The position numbers were made by a program, and so were the translations under genes. From Chloroflexota bacterium (GTDB lineage Bacteria > Chloroflexota > Anaerolineae > Aggregatilineales > J027), in contig QMIT01000007.1 in NCBI GenBank assembly GCA_024434115.1, positions 248,001-312,000 of the forward strand: a stretch of 64,000 nt of DNA, written 5' to 3'. Position 1 is the first letter of the stretch. Every line of letters begins with the position of its first letter. This document shows, piece after piece, positions 1 to 8,596 of this stretch. The notes under the pieces were generated by a model that worked only from the letters and a program-made list of their open reading frames with translations, was not told where the DNA came from and did not search any database.

Positions 1-53
1 TGCTTGCCAATCACTTCACGGGGTTCTGCTTGTAGGACGACTGCTTCACTCAT
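1..53 (-). CDS. rplY: Ribosomal protein L25/Ctc, N-terminal fragment
   Basis: Only the first 17 codons lie in the window; the gene continues past the left edge. The reverse strand reads MSEAVVLQAEPREVIGK, which matches the start of the L25/Ctc family (a short beta strand followed by the R-E-x-x-G-K pattern). L25 binds 5S rRNA in the large ribosomal subunit. A GAGGAG ribosome binding site lies just upstream on the reverse strand, which fixes the start. The remaining length and any C-terminal TL5 domain cannot be judged. Confidence 0.7.
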   Translation of the reverse strand, partial: MSEAVVLQAEPREVIGK

Positions 54-298
54 TTTCGTTGAACTCCTCAACCAAAAGCTCTTATCACTGACTATCCTCT
101 TTTGGTGAGGCTGATGGATCAGTTCAGAGCCGTACTGTTGTATTCAATTAAGATGCTTCTTAGCACAGGCATAATGATTTTGAAATGGTTTGCCTGACTG
201 CTTTTGCGGCGTGCCGATTGTAACGGAGGGGGGATAGCAAGTCAATATGTAGTCATGGGATACACCATTGGGTTAATCGTATTCAATCGCCCAAAAAA

Positions 299-307
299 TG
301 CTATAAT
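299..307 (+). promoter_or_regulatory. Extended -10 promoter for the zinc-ribbon/methyltransferase unit
   Basis: TGCTATAAT combines an extended -10 TG with a perfect TATAAT, about 30 bases before the first start codon. No good -35 box is seen at the expected distance, as is common for extended -10 promoters. From 54 to 298 nothing else was recognised apart from the ribosome binding site of the leftward L25 gene. Confidence 0.5.
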
Positions 308-337
308 GCGGGGCGCTGTAAAGGAGAAACTTAGCCG

Positions 338-586
338 ATGTCCGTTCCCTATTGTCATGTATGCCAGTCCCGCCCGGAAGAGCAGCGGGCCTTTACTGAT
401 TCTGGCCTTGAAAAAGGTGATTATTGCCCCGTTTGCTATAGTCCCACCTGCTCCCATCACTTGGCGACTGTCCGTTTCCGCTGGCGCACGGATCGTCGGC
501 TCGATAGTGCCCTTGTCTGTATCGAATGCAAACGGGCCTATCGTCATCGAAATTGGGATGTTGCCAACCGCGATTGGATTAGTTGA
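338..586 (+). CDS. Small zinc-ribbon-like protein, function unknown
   Basis: An 82-residue protein with four metal-ligand pairs: CHVC near residue 6, CPVC near 30, CSHH near 38 and CIEC near 61. The spacing suggests two zinc ribbons or treble-clef knuckles. An AAGGAG-type ribosome binding site precedes the ATG, and a promoter with a perfect TATAAT lies just upstream. It is followed at once by an O-methyltransferase gene whose ribosome binding site overlaps its last codon, so the two are probably cotranscribed. No family was recognised; nucleic-acid or protein binding is only a guess from the zinc pattern. Confidence 0.7.
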   Translation: MSVPYCHVCQSRPEEQRAFTDSGLEKGDYCPVCYSPTCSHHLATVRFRWRTDRRLDSALVCIECKRAYRHRNWDVANRDWIS

Positions 587-600
587 GGAGCCAAAACATC

Positions 601-1272
601 ATGCCCCATCGTCCCCATTTGGTCTTTGAACCTGAAATCCAAGATGCCCTATCACAATATATTGTAGAGTTGTATGTAGATGAAATGGATGCCCAGCGCC
701 AAATTAGCGAAAAAACGGCTGCTCAAGGGCTGCCTCAGATTGATTTACGTGCCGAAGAAGGTTGGATGTTGATGTTCCTCATCCGCCTAATTCAAGCCAA
801 ACAGGTGGTTGAAATTGGCACATTGGCAGGCTACAGCGCTACATGGATTGCACGCGGTCTGCCCGATGATGGCAACTTGATTACGCTCGAATTAGACCCC
901 AAACATGCCAACATCGCCCGCGAAAATCTCGATGCCAATGGAGTTAGTCATAAAGTGGATATTCTGGTTGGGGACGCCGTCCAAAATCTAAAGACCCTTA
1001 ATGGCCCTTTTGACCTCGTTTTTATTGACGCCGATAAAGAGGGCTATGAAGTCTATTTGGAGTGGGCGATTACCCATGTGCGTAAGGGTGGCCTTATTAT
1101 GGCGCACAATGCCTTTCAACATGGCAATATCGTCGCCAAAATACCCGATCCCCACCGTGCCAATGGTGCGAAACATATTGACGCGTTTAATCGCCGAGTC
1201 GCGGCAGATAAACGTTTACTTTCAACCATCATCCCGGTTGGGGATGGTCTTGTTGCAGCAATGGTTTTGTAG
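601..1272 (+). CDS. Class I SAM-dependent O-methyltransferase (caffeoyl-CoA/catechol type)
   Basis: A 223-residue enzyme of the Methyltransf_3 family, which moves a methyl group from S-adenosylmethionine to a hydroxyl group in a metal-dependent way. Motif I (VVEIGTLAGYSA) is at residues 69-80, the acidic ribose-binding residue lies in LELD near 97-100, and FIDADK at 141-146 carries the metal and catalytic aspartates. The natural substrate cannot be told from sequence. The ATG at 601 was chosen because GAGGAG sits 10 bases upstream; an in-frame TTG at 583 has no such site. Length is normal for the family. Confidence 0.85.
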   Translation: MPHRPHLVFEPEIQDALSQYIVELYVDEMDAQRQISEKTAAQGLPQIDLRAEEGWMLMFLIRLIQAKQVVEIGTLAGYSATWIARGLPDDGNLITLELDPKHANIARENLDANGVSHKVDILVGDAVQNLKTLNGPFDLVFIDADKEGYEVYLEWAITHVRKGGLIMAHNAFQHGNIVAKIPDPHRANGAKHIDAFNRRVAADKRLLSTIIPVGDGLVAAMVL

Positions 1273-1283
1273 GGAGAACTTAC

Positions 1284-2141
1284 ATGGAAATAGCGGGTCG
1301 TCGTCCCAAAAGGGTACGATTTTGGAGCATAGCCTTAGTGCTAAGTCTCATTGGTTTGTTGATTGGGGCGTGTGATGAGGTGGATAAGTTGACAGGGGAT
1401 GACGATGTGGTGGTGCCCACCCTTGCAACCCTGACCGATTTACAAACGGCTGTCTATTTGACAAAGGTCGCCCCGCCACCGGGATTTGCCACTGTTGCCT
1501 TCCCCGGCATTGACGATAATTTACGCACGGCGGTTTATTCGCACGTCGTTATCATCGTGTCATTTGATGGAGCATACAGCGAACCCACCCCCGACGATCC
1601 CCCCAATATCCAAAGCACCATGCGCATCGAAATTTGGAACGACGACTTTAATGTGGCCCGGCAGGTGCGCATTGAATTTCTGGGCAATGTCTTTTCGGGG
1701 GATGCCAGCAATTTAGACGTGGTGCGCCTTAGCAATAATTTCTACATGCTTAATCCCAACGGCGTATGTATCACCGATCCCGCCAAAATCCGCGATATTG
1801 CTACCTTGCAGGCAGGTCAATTGTTGGGCGGGGTCAATTTAGCCCAGCCAACAGGTCGCCCCGATGAATTGATTAACGGCTACAAATCGTGGCAATATGG
1901 CTTTACACCCTCCCAGATGAATTACCCATCGGTTCAAACGACCAACGCGATTGATATTTTGACAGGTGAATTGTGGGTTTCGCCTGAGTACAACGTGGTT
2001 ACTCGCTACAAAGTCGAAATGAATGTCTATCAGGCGACGTTGTTGTTTGGCAATCGCCCTGTCACGGGTCGCATTGTTTTTCAATATGATGTGGATCAAC
2101 TGGGTATCGCGCCGAATATTTCCGTTCCCAATGGCTGCTAG
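1284..2141 (+). CDS. Putative lipoprotein of unknown function
   Basis: A 285-residue exported protein. A basic start (about residues 4-11) is followed by a hydrophobic stretch ending in the lipobox LIGAC near residues 26-30, so the mature protein should be lipid-anchored at the Cys. The rest is soluble and beta-rich, with no recognised domain. AGGGAG precedes the ATG, 11 bases after the methyltransferase stop, so it probably belongs to the same transcription unit. Nothing in the body suggests an enzyme; a surface-binding or structural role is possible but unsupported. Confidence 0.65.
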   Translation: MEIAGRRPKRVRFWSIALVLSLIGLLIGACDEVDKLTGDDDVVVPTLATLTDLQTAVYLTKVAPPPGFATVAFPGIDDNLRTAVYSHVVIIVSFDGAYSEPTPDDPPNIQSTMRIEIWNDDFNVARQVRIEFLGNVFSGDASNLDVVRLSNNFYMLNPNGVCITDPAKIRDIATLQAGQLLGGVNLAQPTGRPDELINGYKSWQYGFTPSQMNYPSVQTTNAIDILTGELWVSPEYNVVTRYKVEMNVYQATLLFGNRPVTGRIVFQYDVDQLGIAPNISVPNGC

Positions 2142-2160
2142 AACAACAGTGCGGAAACCC

Positions 2161-2188
2161 TTGCGTTTACGGGGTTTAAGGATATAAT
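2161..2188 (+). promoter_or_regulatory. Probable dnaN promoter
   Basis: TTGCGT at 2161-2166 and a perfect TATAAT at 2183-2188 are separated by 16 bases. The dnaN start lies about 60 bases after the predicted transcription start. The -35 matches consensus at only three positions, so the call rests mainly on the -10 box. Confidence 0.45.
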
Positions 2189-2255
2189 TTTTGGGTTACA
2201 CGATTCACAAAAATTTGAAAATTTACGGCGCGAAGCCCTGCGGAGAACTCTCAAC

Positions 2256-3401
2256 ATGCGTGTTTCTGTTCTGCAAGAAAATCTGCAAAAAGGTCTGAGT
2301 ATTGTCAACCGGGCGATTAGTTCGCGCCCAACCTTGCCCATCTTGGCGAATGTGTTGCTTTCCACCGAAGACTCCCGCCTAAAACTTTCCGCCACCAATC
2401 TTGAACTTGGCATTTCGGTGTGGATTGGGGCCAAAGTGGAACAGGACGGCGCAGTAACTGTGCCAGCCCGTACCCTATATGAACTCGTCAGCAACCTCTC
2501 GCCGGAACGGGTGGATATGGAATTGGAAGTCCGTACCCAGACGATCAATTTACGTTGCGGGGGTACGACCACCAACATTAAAGGCATTGACGCCTCCGAA
2601 TTTCCATTAATTCCTGAAGCCAGCGCCGACGGGGTGGCCGTACCTGCCCATGAATTCCGTGAGATGATTGAGCAGGTCGCCTTCGCCGCCGCCAAAGATG
2701 ACAACCGCCCTGTGCTGACGGGTATTCTGGCCCGTTTTGAAAATAATGTGATTACGCTGGCCTCGGCAGATGGTTATCGTCTGTCGGTACGCAAAGCCTA
2801 TATTGAAAATCCGGTGAAGCAGATCGTAAGTGTGATTATTCCAGCGAGAGCCTTACAAGAAGTAGCGCGTATCATCTCTGATGAGGATGAACTGATCTAC
2901 ATCTCCATGCCAGAAGGCCGCAGTCAAGTCATGTTTCATCTGGCGGAAGTGGATGTAGTATCCAGTCTGATTGAAGGCAAATTCCCGGATTATGAAGGGA
3001 TCATCCCGCGCAAAAAGAGCACCCTGACCACTGTTTATCGGGATGAATTGCTGTTGGCCTGCAAGCGCTCAGAAGTGTTTGCCCGCGACAATGCTTTCAC
3101 TACCAAGATTTCGATTATCCCTTCCGATGATGGCGTTGGCCCCGGTGAAATGCGCGTGCGTGGTCAATCCAATGAAAAAGGCGACAACGAAAGTTTGGTA
3201 ACGGCCTCGGTAGATGGCACAAGTGTGGATATTTCCTTTAACATCCGCTATCTGATAGATGTCCTAAATGTGATTAAAGAAGATCAGGTCGTCATTGAAA
3301 CCAACACCTCCACCGACCCCGGTGTGGTGCGTCCGATGCGAACCGATGATGACGGCCTCGATCATTTTGTGCATGTGATTATGCCCATGCGCGGTGGCTG
3401 A
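2256..3401 (+). CDS. dnaN: DNA polymerase III beta sliding clamp
   Basis: A 381-residue sliding clamp of normal length. It forms the ring that tethers the replicative polymerase to DNA and serves as a platform for repair proteins. The N-terminus (MRVSVLQENLQKGLSIVNRA) and internal stretches such as TLPILANVLL and DNRPVLTGIL are typical of the three repeated clamp domains. The C-terminus VIMPMRGG matches the usual ending (family: ...MPMR). GGAGA precedes the ATG. dnaA is not adjacent here, so this is not an origin-type dnaA-dnaN locus. A terminator follows. Confidence 0.96.
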   Translation: MRVSVLQENLQKGLSIVNRAISSRPTLPILANVLLSTEDSRLKLSATNLELGISVWIGAKVEQDGAVTVPARTLYELVSNLSPERVDMELEVRTQTINLRCGGTTTNIKGIDASEFPLIPEASADGVAVPAHEFREMIEQVAFAAAKDDNRPVLTGILARFENNVITLASADGYRLSVRKAYIENPVKQIVSVIIPARALQEVARIISDEDELIYISMPEGRSQVMFHLAEVDVVSSLIEGKFPDYEGIIPRKKSTLTTVYRDELLLACKRSEVFARDNAFTTKISIIPSDDGVGPGEMRVRGQSNEKGDNESLVTASVDGTSVDISFNIRYLIDVLNVIKEDQVVIETNTSTDPGVVRPMRTDDDGLDHFVHVIMPMRGG

Positions 3402-3422
3402 TTGTCCTAAAGACCCGGCTTC

Positions 3423-3466
3423 AAACCCCTCCATTGCATCCGATTTTGGCGATAGAGGGGTTTTTT
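3423..3466 (+). terminator. Intrinsic terminator after dnaN
   Basis: AAACCCCTC at 3423-3431 pairs with GAGGGGTTT, whose GAGGGG begins at 3455; six T residues follow. It separates dnaN from the ffh operon. Confidence 0.8.
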
Positions 3467-3484
3467 GTTAACCGACTTTTTACC

Positions 3485-3513
3485 TTGACTATAAGCCATT
3501 CCTCCCTTAAAAT
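3485..3513 (+). promoter_or_regulatory. Promoter of the ffh-rpsP-khpA-rimM operon
   Basis: TTGACT at 3485-3490 and TAAAAT at 3508-3513 have an optimal 17-base spacer. They lie directly behind the dnaN terminator and about 45 bases before ffh. Confidence 0.65.
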
Positions 3514-3561
3514 CGGCCTGTTTCCAACAGCATGGCAAATTGAGCAGGTAAAAAATTCCCT

Positions 3562-4899
3562 ATGCCGATGTTTGAAAACCTGAGTGACCGCCTGCAAGAT
3601 GTCTTTGGACAGCTTGGGCGCAAAGGCACACTCACCGAAGCCGATGTAGATACGGCGCTGCGTGAAGTGCGTATTGCGTTGCTTGAAGCCGATGTTAACC
3701 TCAAGGTGACAAAAGATTTTATCAAGCGCGTGCGTGAACGGGCTATCGGGGCCGAAGTCCAAAAAAGCCTTCGTCCCGCCCAACAGGTCATCAAAATCGT
3801 CAATGAGGAACTCGTTGCCACACTTGGCGAAGCAGGCAGACTGAATCTCAGCGGCCCCTCTCCGCGCGTGATTATGTTAGTCGGCTTGCAGGGGTCGGGT
3901 AAAACCACCACTGCGGCAAAACTAGCCCTGCATCTGCGCCGCGATAATCGTAAACCATGGCTGGTCGCCGCTGACACCTACCGTCCAGCAGCGATTGACC
4001 AGTTGGTAACGCTCGCCAAACAAATTGACATGCCGTACTACGCGGAAACCGTCCAATCCTCCCCACCCGACATCTGTGCGCGAGGGGTTGAAGCCGCCAA
4101 GAACGCCGGAGCGACGGTTGTGATTTTAGACACAGCAGGTCGTTTGCAGATTGATGACCATCTGATGGCCGAATTGGAGGCAATCAAAGCACGCACCAAT
4201 CCAGCCGAAATTTTGCTGGTGGCGGATGCGATGACGGGGCAGGAAGCGGTGCGAATCGCCGAAGGCTTTAATCAACGAGTCGGCCTGACCGGGTTGGTTC
4301 TGACTAAAGTGGACGGTGATGCGCGTGGCGGTGCTGCCATTTCCATGCGTGAAGTGACCGGGGTTCCAATTAAGTTCTTGGCAACAGGCGAAAAGTTAGA
4401 CGGGTTTGAGGTCTTTTATCCAGACCGTCTGGCCTCGCGGATTCTCGGTATGGGCGACATGCTCTCCCTCATCGAACAAGCTGAACAGCTTTATGATGAA
4501 GAAGAAGCCCTGCGCCTGCAAAAGAAAATGATGAAAAACGAGTTCAACCTTGAAGATTTCTTGGGGCAACTCCAAAAAATTCGCCGCATGGGGTCATTTT
4601 CCAAAATCCTAGAGATGATTCCCGGCGTCGGCAATCTACGCAAGCAGTTGAACATCAACGACCAAGACGCTCAACAACGGATGAAACGGGTCGAGGCGAT
4701 TATCCTCTCCATGACCCCCCAAGAGCGTCGTAATCCCAAAATGTTGAATGCCAGTCGCAAAAAACGGATTGCCGCAGGCAGTGGAACAACGGTACAGGAC
4801 ATTAATCAACTCCTGAGCCAGTTCCGTGATATGCAAAAAATGATGAAGGAGATTGGCGGCGCGGGGGGACGACCTCCACGAATGCCGGGTCTCCGTTAA
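3562..4899 (+). CDS. ffh: Signal recognition particle GTPase (SRP54/Ffh)
   Basis: A 445-residue SRP GTPase that binds signal sequences of nascent membrane and secreted proteins and delivers ribosomes to FtsY. In order: helical N domain (about 1-95), G domain with P-loop GLQGSGKTT at 108-116, DTAGR near 190 and TKVDGDARGG near 249, then the Met-rich M domain from about 325. The SRP RNA-binding part of the M domain (GSGTTVQDINQLL) is present. It leads a ribosome and translocation operon with rpsP, khpA and rimM, an order common in many phyla. Confidence 0.96.
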   Translation: MPMFENLSDRLQDVFGQLGRKGTLTEADVDTALREVRIALLEADVNLKVTKDFIKRVRERAIGAEVQKSLRPAQQVIKIVNEELVATLGEAGRLNLSGPSPRVIMLVGLQGSGKTTTAAKLALHLRRDNRKPWLVAADTYRPAAIDQLVTLAKQIDMPYYAETVQSSPPDICARGVEAAKNAGATVVILDTAGRLQIDDHLMAELEAIKARTNPAEILLVADAMTGQEAVRIAEGFNQRVGLTGLVLTKVDGDARGGAAISMREVTGVPIKFLATGEKLDGFEVFYPDRLASRILGMGDMLSLIEQAEQLYDEEEALRLQKKMMKNEFNLEDFLGQLQKIRRMGSFSKILEMIPGVGNLRKQLNINDQDAQQRMKRVEAIILSMTPQERRNPKMLNASRKKRIAAGSGTTVQDINQLLSQFRDMQKMMKEIGGAGGRPPRMPGLR

Positions 4900-4941
4900 A
4901 CCCGAAAATGAAAACATGCTGTAAGGAGCAATGAAACAATC

Positions 4942-5316
4942 ATGGTACGCATTCGTTTGCGTCGTGTAGGACAAAAAGGTCAAGCTGTCTATCGTATTGT
5001 CGCCGCCGATCAACGTGCCAAACGCGATGGGCGCTATATCGAAATTCTAGGTCATTATAATCCCCGCACCCAACCGGAAACCGTTGAATTTGCGGAAGAG
5101 CGTATGCTGTATTGGTTAAATAATGGTGCTCAACCCTCCGATTCCATGAATATGATCCTGCGTAAAACAGGCACACTGGAACGTTATGAACGTCTGAAAA
5201 AGGGCGAAAGCATGGAAGCGTTGGTTGCCGAAGCCGCTGCCAAGAAAGAAGCCGCTGGCCCAATTAATCCCAAGACCCGCTTTATGGCCCCTCTCAAGAA
5301 GGAATCGGCCAACTAA
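4942..5316 (+). CDS. rpsP: Ribosomal protein S16
   Basis: A 124-residue small-subunit protein. The N-terminus MVRIRLRRVGQKGQAVYRIV is the S16 signature, followed by the conserved E-I-L-G-H-Y-N-P motif near residue 34. S16 helps 30S assembly by binding 16S rRNA. The C-terminus is extended by a Lys/Ala/Glu-rich tail, making it longer than the usual 80-90 residues; such tails are common. AAGGAG lies upstream. It sits between ffh and khpA. Confidence 0.95.
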   Translation: MVRIRLRRVGQKGQAVYRIVAADQRAKRDGRYIEILGHYNPRTQPETVEFAEERMLYWLNNGAQPSDSMNMILRKTGTLERYERLKKGESMEALVAEAAAKKEAAGPINPKTRFMAPLKKESAN

Positions 5317-5362
5317 GGGCCTGAATTTTTAACCGCTGTCTTCCTAATCGTGGAGGGCTAAG

Positions 5363-5590
5363 ATGAAAGAACTTGTTGAATACGTTGCCAAATCGCTGGT
5401 AGATGACCCATCCCAAGTGGAGATCGGGGTTGAACCAGATGGGAATTTGGTTATTCTCAAGCTGCATGTCGCCCCGGAGGATGCAGGCCGGGTGATTGGT
5501 AAAGATGGACGTGTTGCCAGTGCCTTGCGGGTATTGCTACGGGCAATGGCAGCACGCGAAGGCAAACGGGTGACGTTGAAGATTGACTAA
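5363..5590 (+). CDS. khpA: KH-domain RNA-binding protein KhpA
   Basis: A 75-residue single type II KH domain. The GxxG loop appears as VIGKDGR near residues 46-52. KhpA (YlqC) proteins bind RNA, often with KhpB/Jag, and act in cell elongation and RNA metabolism. A strong GGAGG site precedes the ATG. Its last codons overlap the TTG start of rimM by 8 bases, so translation is probably coupled. Position between rpsP and rimM is the classic context. Confidence 0.92.
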   Translation: MKELVEYVAKSLVDDPSQVEIGVEPDGNLVILKLHVAPEDAGRVIGKDGRVASALRVLLRAMAAREGKRVTLKID

Positions 5591-6170
5591 TCAACCCTCC
5601 GAACCCTATTTCCTTGTGCTGGGCAAAGTTGTCCGGCCACATGGCATTCGGGGTGAACTGCGGATGCAAGTGATTACCCGCTTTCCAGAGTTTTTTGAAG
5701 GCCTTGATTCAGTTTATCTCGGTACGGACAAATTTGACCGTCGCAGCGCCACCCGCTACAAAGTAGTGCGTCTCCGCCAAGAACGCGATGTGATGTTGTT
5801 GGCCCTAGATGGCATCATGGATCGAAATACGGCGGAATCCCTGCGCGGCAAATTTGTCATGTCCCCTCTCCGCGATACCCTGCCCCTTGAAGAAGGCGAA
5901 GTGTATTTGTTTGAAATCGTGGGCATGTCCGTCTACACCCACACCGATGAATATCTCGGTGATGTAGCGGAAATCATGGAGACAGGCGCAAATGATGTCT
6001 ATGTGTTGCGCGGGGGTAACCGAGGGGATGTCCTCATTCCGGATACGGATGAAGTGATTCAGTCCATTGACCGCGCCACCCGCAAAATTATCATTACTCC
6101 CTTGATTGGCCTGCTTCCCGGCGACGAGATAGATGATACTGATGAGCCGGATGACGGCGACGACGCCTAA
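5583..6170 (+). CDS. rimM: 16S rRNA processing protein RimM
   Basis: A 195-residue ribosome maturation factor that binds S19 and helps mature the 30S head. The N-terminal RimM domain opens with LGKVVRPHGIRGELRM (residues 13-28). A PRC-barrel domain with LPLEEGEVYLFEIVGM and DVLIPDTDEVIQSID follows, then an acidic Asp-rich tail. The start is taken as TTG at 5583, overlapping khpA by 8 bases; no strong ribosome binding site is seen, so coupling is assumed. A GTG inside LVLG at about 5615 is an alternative but would cut into the domain. Confidence 0.9.
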   Translation: MTNQPSEPYFLVLGKVVRPHGIRGELRMQVITRFPEFFEGLDSVYLGTDKFDRRSATRYKVVRLRQERDVMLLALDGIMDRNTAESLRGKFVMSPLRDTLPLEEGEVYLFEIVGMSVYTHTDEYLGDVAEIMETGANDVYVLRGGNRGDVLIPDTDEVIQSIDRATRKIIITPLIGLLPGDEIDDTDEPDDGDDA

Positions 6171-6185
6171 ACCCGCATAGCACCT

Positions 6186-7325
6186 ATGCATCGGGAACAC
6201 TATTGGGTTGGTTTTAATCTCGTCAAAGGCATTGGGCCAAGCCGACTGCGGGCGCTGTGGGTCTACTTTGACCATGATATGGAAGCAGCGTGGAATGCCG
6301 CCCCCCAAGAACTGCTGAGTGCTGGGCTGGGTGACCAAGCCCTTAACACCTTCCTCAAATTTCGCAAAGAACCCAACCTCGACCCCATATTTGACAAAAT
6401 TCAGCGTGCCCATGCCCATGTTTGTACACTCGATGATGACGAGTACCCGACCCTTTTGCGCGAATTGCCGGATGGCCCGCCGCTATTGTACATCCGAGGT
6501 CGTATTTTTCCCGAAGATGACCTTGCCCTTGCGATGGTTGGAACACGCAAAGCCACAACCTACGGTCTCGAAATTGCGCGGCGGATAGCAACCGCGATGG
6601 CTCATGCTGGCGTCACGGTCGTCAGTGGGTTGGCGCGTGGGCTTGATACCGTTTCACACGAAGCCGCCCTTGCAGCAGGGGGACGTACCATCGCCGTGAT
6701 GGGGAATGGCATAGATCAACTCTACCCATCTGAGAACCGCGCCCTTGCCACCAAAATTATTGATGAAGGGCTAGGTGCGATAGTTACGGAATATCCTCCC
6801 GGCACACCCCCACTTGCTGAAAATTTTCCGGCGCGAAATCGTATTATCAGTGGCTTATCACTTGGCGTATTGATTGTCGAAGCGCCAAAAAGTAGCGGAG
6901 CACTGCTAACCGCTCAATCCGCGCTCGATCAAGGACGCGAGGTCTTTGCCATCCCCGGCAATATCACTTCCCCCAACAGCGAGGGCACCAACAGTCTGAT
7001 TCAAGACGGGGCAAAGTTGGTCATGCGCCCGGAAGACATCTTGGAAGAACTCAATGTAAGTCGTTACACTCTTCAAACGAAACAGGCAGTAAAATCAATA
7101 GTGCCAGATTCACCAGAAGAGGTGCGCTTGTTAGAAATCATTGCACTCGAACCCGTTCATCTTGATGACATCAGCATTCAAAGCGGCCTACCCATTCATC
7201 AAGTCGCCTCAATGATGACTGTTATGGAACTCAAAGGTTTGGTACAGGCTGTCGGCGCAATGATGTTCCAAATGTCCCCCAATGTAGACCTTGATTCATT
7301 CAATGACTCTTTAGGCGCTGAGTGA
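6186..7325 (+). CDS. dprA: DNA-processing protein DprA
   Basis: A 379-residue DprA/Smf protein, which loads RecA on incoming single-stranded DNA during natural transformation. An N-terminal SAM/HhH-like part (about 1-90) is followed by the Rossmann-like domain: MVGTRKATTYG near 119, SGLARGLDTVSHEAAL near 147, GNGIDQLYPSEN near 178 and PARNRIISGLS near 217. The C-terminal winged helix is present (about 310-370). Its presence in the ffh-rimM operon is a common arrangement and suggests, but does not prove, competence. Confidence 0.94.
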   Translation: MHREHYWVGFNLVKGIGPSRLRALWVYFDHDMEAAWNAAPQELLSAGLGDQALNTFLKFRKEPNLDPIFDKIQRAHAHVCTLDDDEYPTLLRELPDGPPLLYIRGRIFPEDDLALAMVGTRKATTYGLEIARRIATAMAHAGVTVVSGLARGLDTVSHEAALAAGGRTIAVMGNGIDQLYPSENRALATKIIDEGLGAIVTEYPPGTPPLAENFPARNRIISGLSLGVLIVEAPKSSGALLTAQSALDQGREVFAIPGNITSPNSEGTNSLIQDGAKLVMRPEDILEELNVSRYTLQTKQAVKSIVPDSPEEVRLLEIIALEPVHLDDISIQSGLPIHQVASMMTVMELKGLVQAVGAMMFQMSPNVDLDSFNDSLGAE

Positions 7326-7357
7326 AATTTCACCACTATCAACTTGGAGAAACAATC

Positions 7358-8452
7358 ATGACCGAGCATCTATACGCACTTATCATGGCAGGTGGCGGTG
7401 GGACACGTCTTTGGCCCCTTAGCCGCCAAAATCGCCCCAAACAATCGCTTCCATTGGTCGGTGAACATTCCATGTTCCGGGTTTCCGTCGAACGGCTTTT
7501 TCCGCTCTTGCCACCGGAGCGCATCTTTGTAGTGACAGGTCAAAATCACGCCGAGGAACTGCGCCGCGATACCCCTGAACTGCCCGCCGAAAATTTCCTT
7601 GTCGAACCCTTTGGGCGCGATAGTGGCCCGGCGGCTGGTTTGGGCACGATTCACATCGCCGCCCACGACCCCGATGCCGTCATTGCGGTGCTGACCGCCG
7701 ACCACCACATCACCGATATTGAGGCATTTTTGAACGTTCTCAAATCGGCCTATCAGATGGCCCAAAAAGGCAAAATCGTGACTCTCGGCATTTCGCCAAG
7801 CTACCCCTCAACAGGCTTTGGTTATATCAAACGCGGTGAACTGCTCGAAACGGTGGACGGCTACAAGGTTTATAAGTCGGAAGGCTTCCGCGAAAAACCC
7901 GATCATACTACTGCCATCGAATTTGTCACCAGCGGACGTTATAGCTGGAACGCGGGCATGTTTATCTGGAAAGCCTCCCAAGCGCTGTCCGAATTTGAAA
8001 GACAGAAGCCCAGTATCTATCAAAACTTGCAGACCATTCGCCAAGCCTATGGCAAGCCAGACTATGCCACTGTGATCCAAAAAGTGTGGCCGGAGATGGA
8101 AAAAATCTCCCTCGACTATGCCATCATGGAAAAAGCCCAAGAAGTTGCGGTAATTCCCGCCGATATTGGGTGGAGCGACATTGGCAGTTGGTCAGCTTTG
8201 TATGAAGTGCTGCATATCGAGCGTGGGGACGATCAACAAAACGTTGTCCACAGTAAAAACACCGATGCGATTATGTTGGACACGAGCGGAACACTGGTCT
8301 TGAGTAATCGTCTGGTGGTGACCATCGGGGTTGAAAATCTGGTCATTGTAGACACGGATGATGCCCTGCTGATTTGCCATCGAGATCGGGCGCAAGACAT
8401 CCGCGCAGTGGTCAACAAACTTCAAGAGACAGGTAAGAAAAACCTGCTCTAA
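7358..8452 (+). CDS. manC: Mannose-1-phosphate guanylyltransferase
   Basis: A 364-residue nucleotidyltransferase that makes GDP-mannose from mannose 1-phosphate and GTP for glycans. The signature GGGGTRLWPLSRQNRPKQ is at residues 12-29; later family motifs include PENFLVEPFGRDSGPAAGLG, YIKRG, FREKP, WNAGMFIWKA and the metal-site region IGWSDIGSW. The ATG at 7358 was chosen because GGAGA lies 7 bases upstream; a GTG at 7322 overlapping the dprA stop is less likely. It lacks the phosphomannose isomerase half of bifunctional ManC/AlgA enzymes. Confidence 0.92.
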   Translation: MTEHLYALIMAGGGGTRLWPLSRQNRPKQSLPLVGEHSMFRVSVERLFPLLPPERIFVVTGQNHAEELRRDTPELPAENFLVEPFGRDSGPAAGLGTIHIAAHDPDAVIAVLTADHHITDIEAFLNVLKSAYQMAQKGKIVTLGISPSYPSTGFGYIKRGELLETVDGYKVYKSEGFREKPDHTTAIEFVTSGRYSWNAGMFIWKASQALSEFERQKPSIYQNLQTIRQAYGKPDYATVIQKVWPEMEKISLDYAIMEKAQEVAVIPADIGWSDIGSWSALYEVLHIERGDDQQNVVHSKNTDAIMLDTSGTLVLSNRLVVTIGVENLVIVDTDDALLICHRDRAQDIRAVVNKLQETGKKNLL

Positions 8453-8479
8453 ACTTCTTAGCGTAGGGGAGACACAAAT

Positions 8480-8508
8480 TTGTACACTTGCGAGGCTTAA
8501 TGTACAAT
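8480..8508 (+). promoter_or_regulatory. Promoter embedded in a 7-14-7 inverted repeat
   Basis: TTGTAC (8480-8485) and TACAAT (8503-8508) are 17 bases apart and match sigma-70 boxes well. The same bases form a perfect inverted repeat, TTGTACA at 8480-8486 and TGTACAA at 8501-8507, covering both boxes, so a dimeric regulator could bind here. The promoter overlaps an ATG at 8507, which argues against that codon as a start. Confidence 0.5.
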
Positions 8509-8596
8509 GGCCTCACATGATAAAAAGTTCAAATTTGCTGTTGAATTAGGACGCGCCTGCACGGGCCGCCTGCCGGACGGAATAGAGGCTACGCTT

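Noticed and set aside
204..629. A 141-codon frame over the zinc-ribbon gene.
   Set aside because: It overlaps the promoter and a better-supported gene in another frame and has no family features.
8507..8596. ATG at 8507 as start of the Pro-rich membrane protein.
   Set aside because: It lies inside a well-placed -10 box with no ribosome binding site; 8597 has one.
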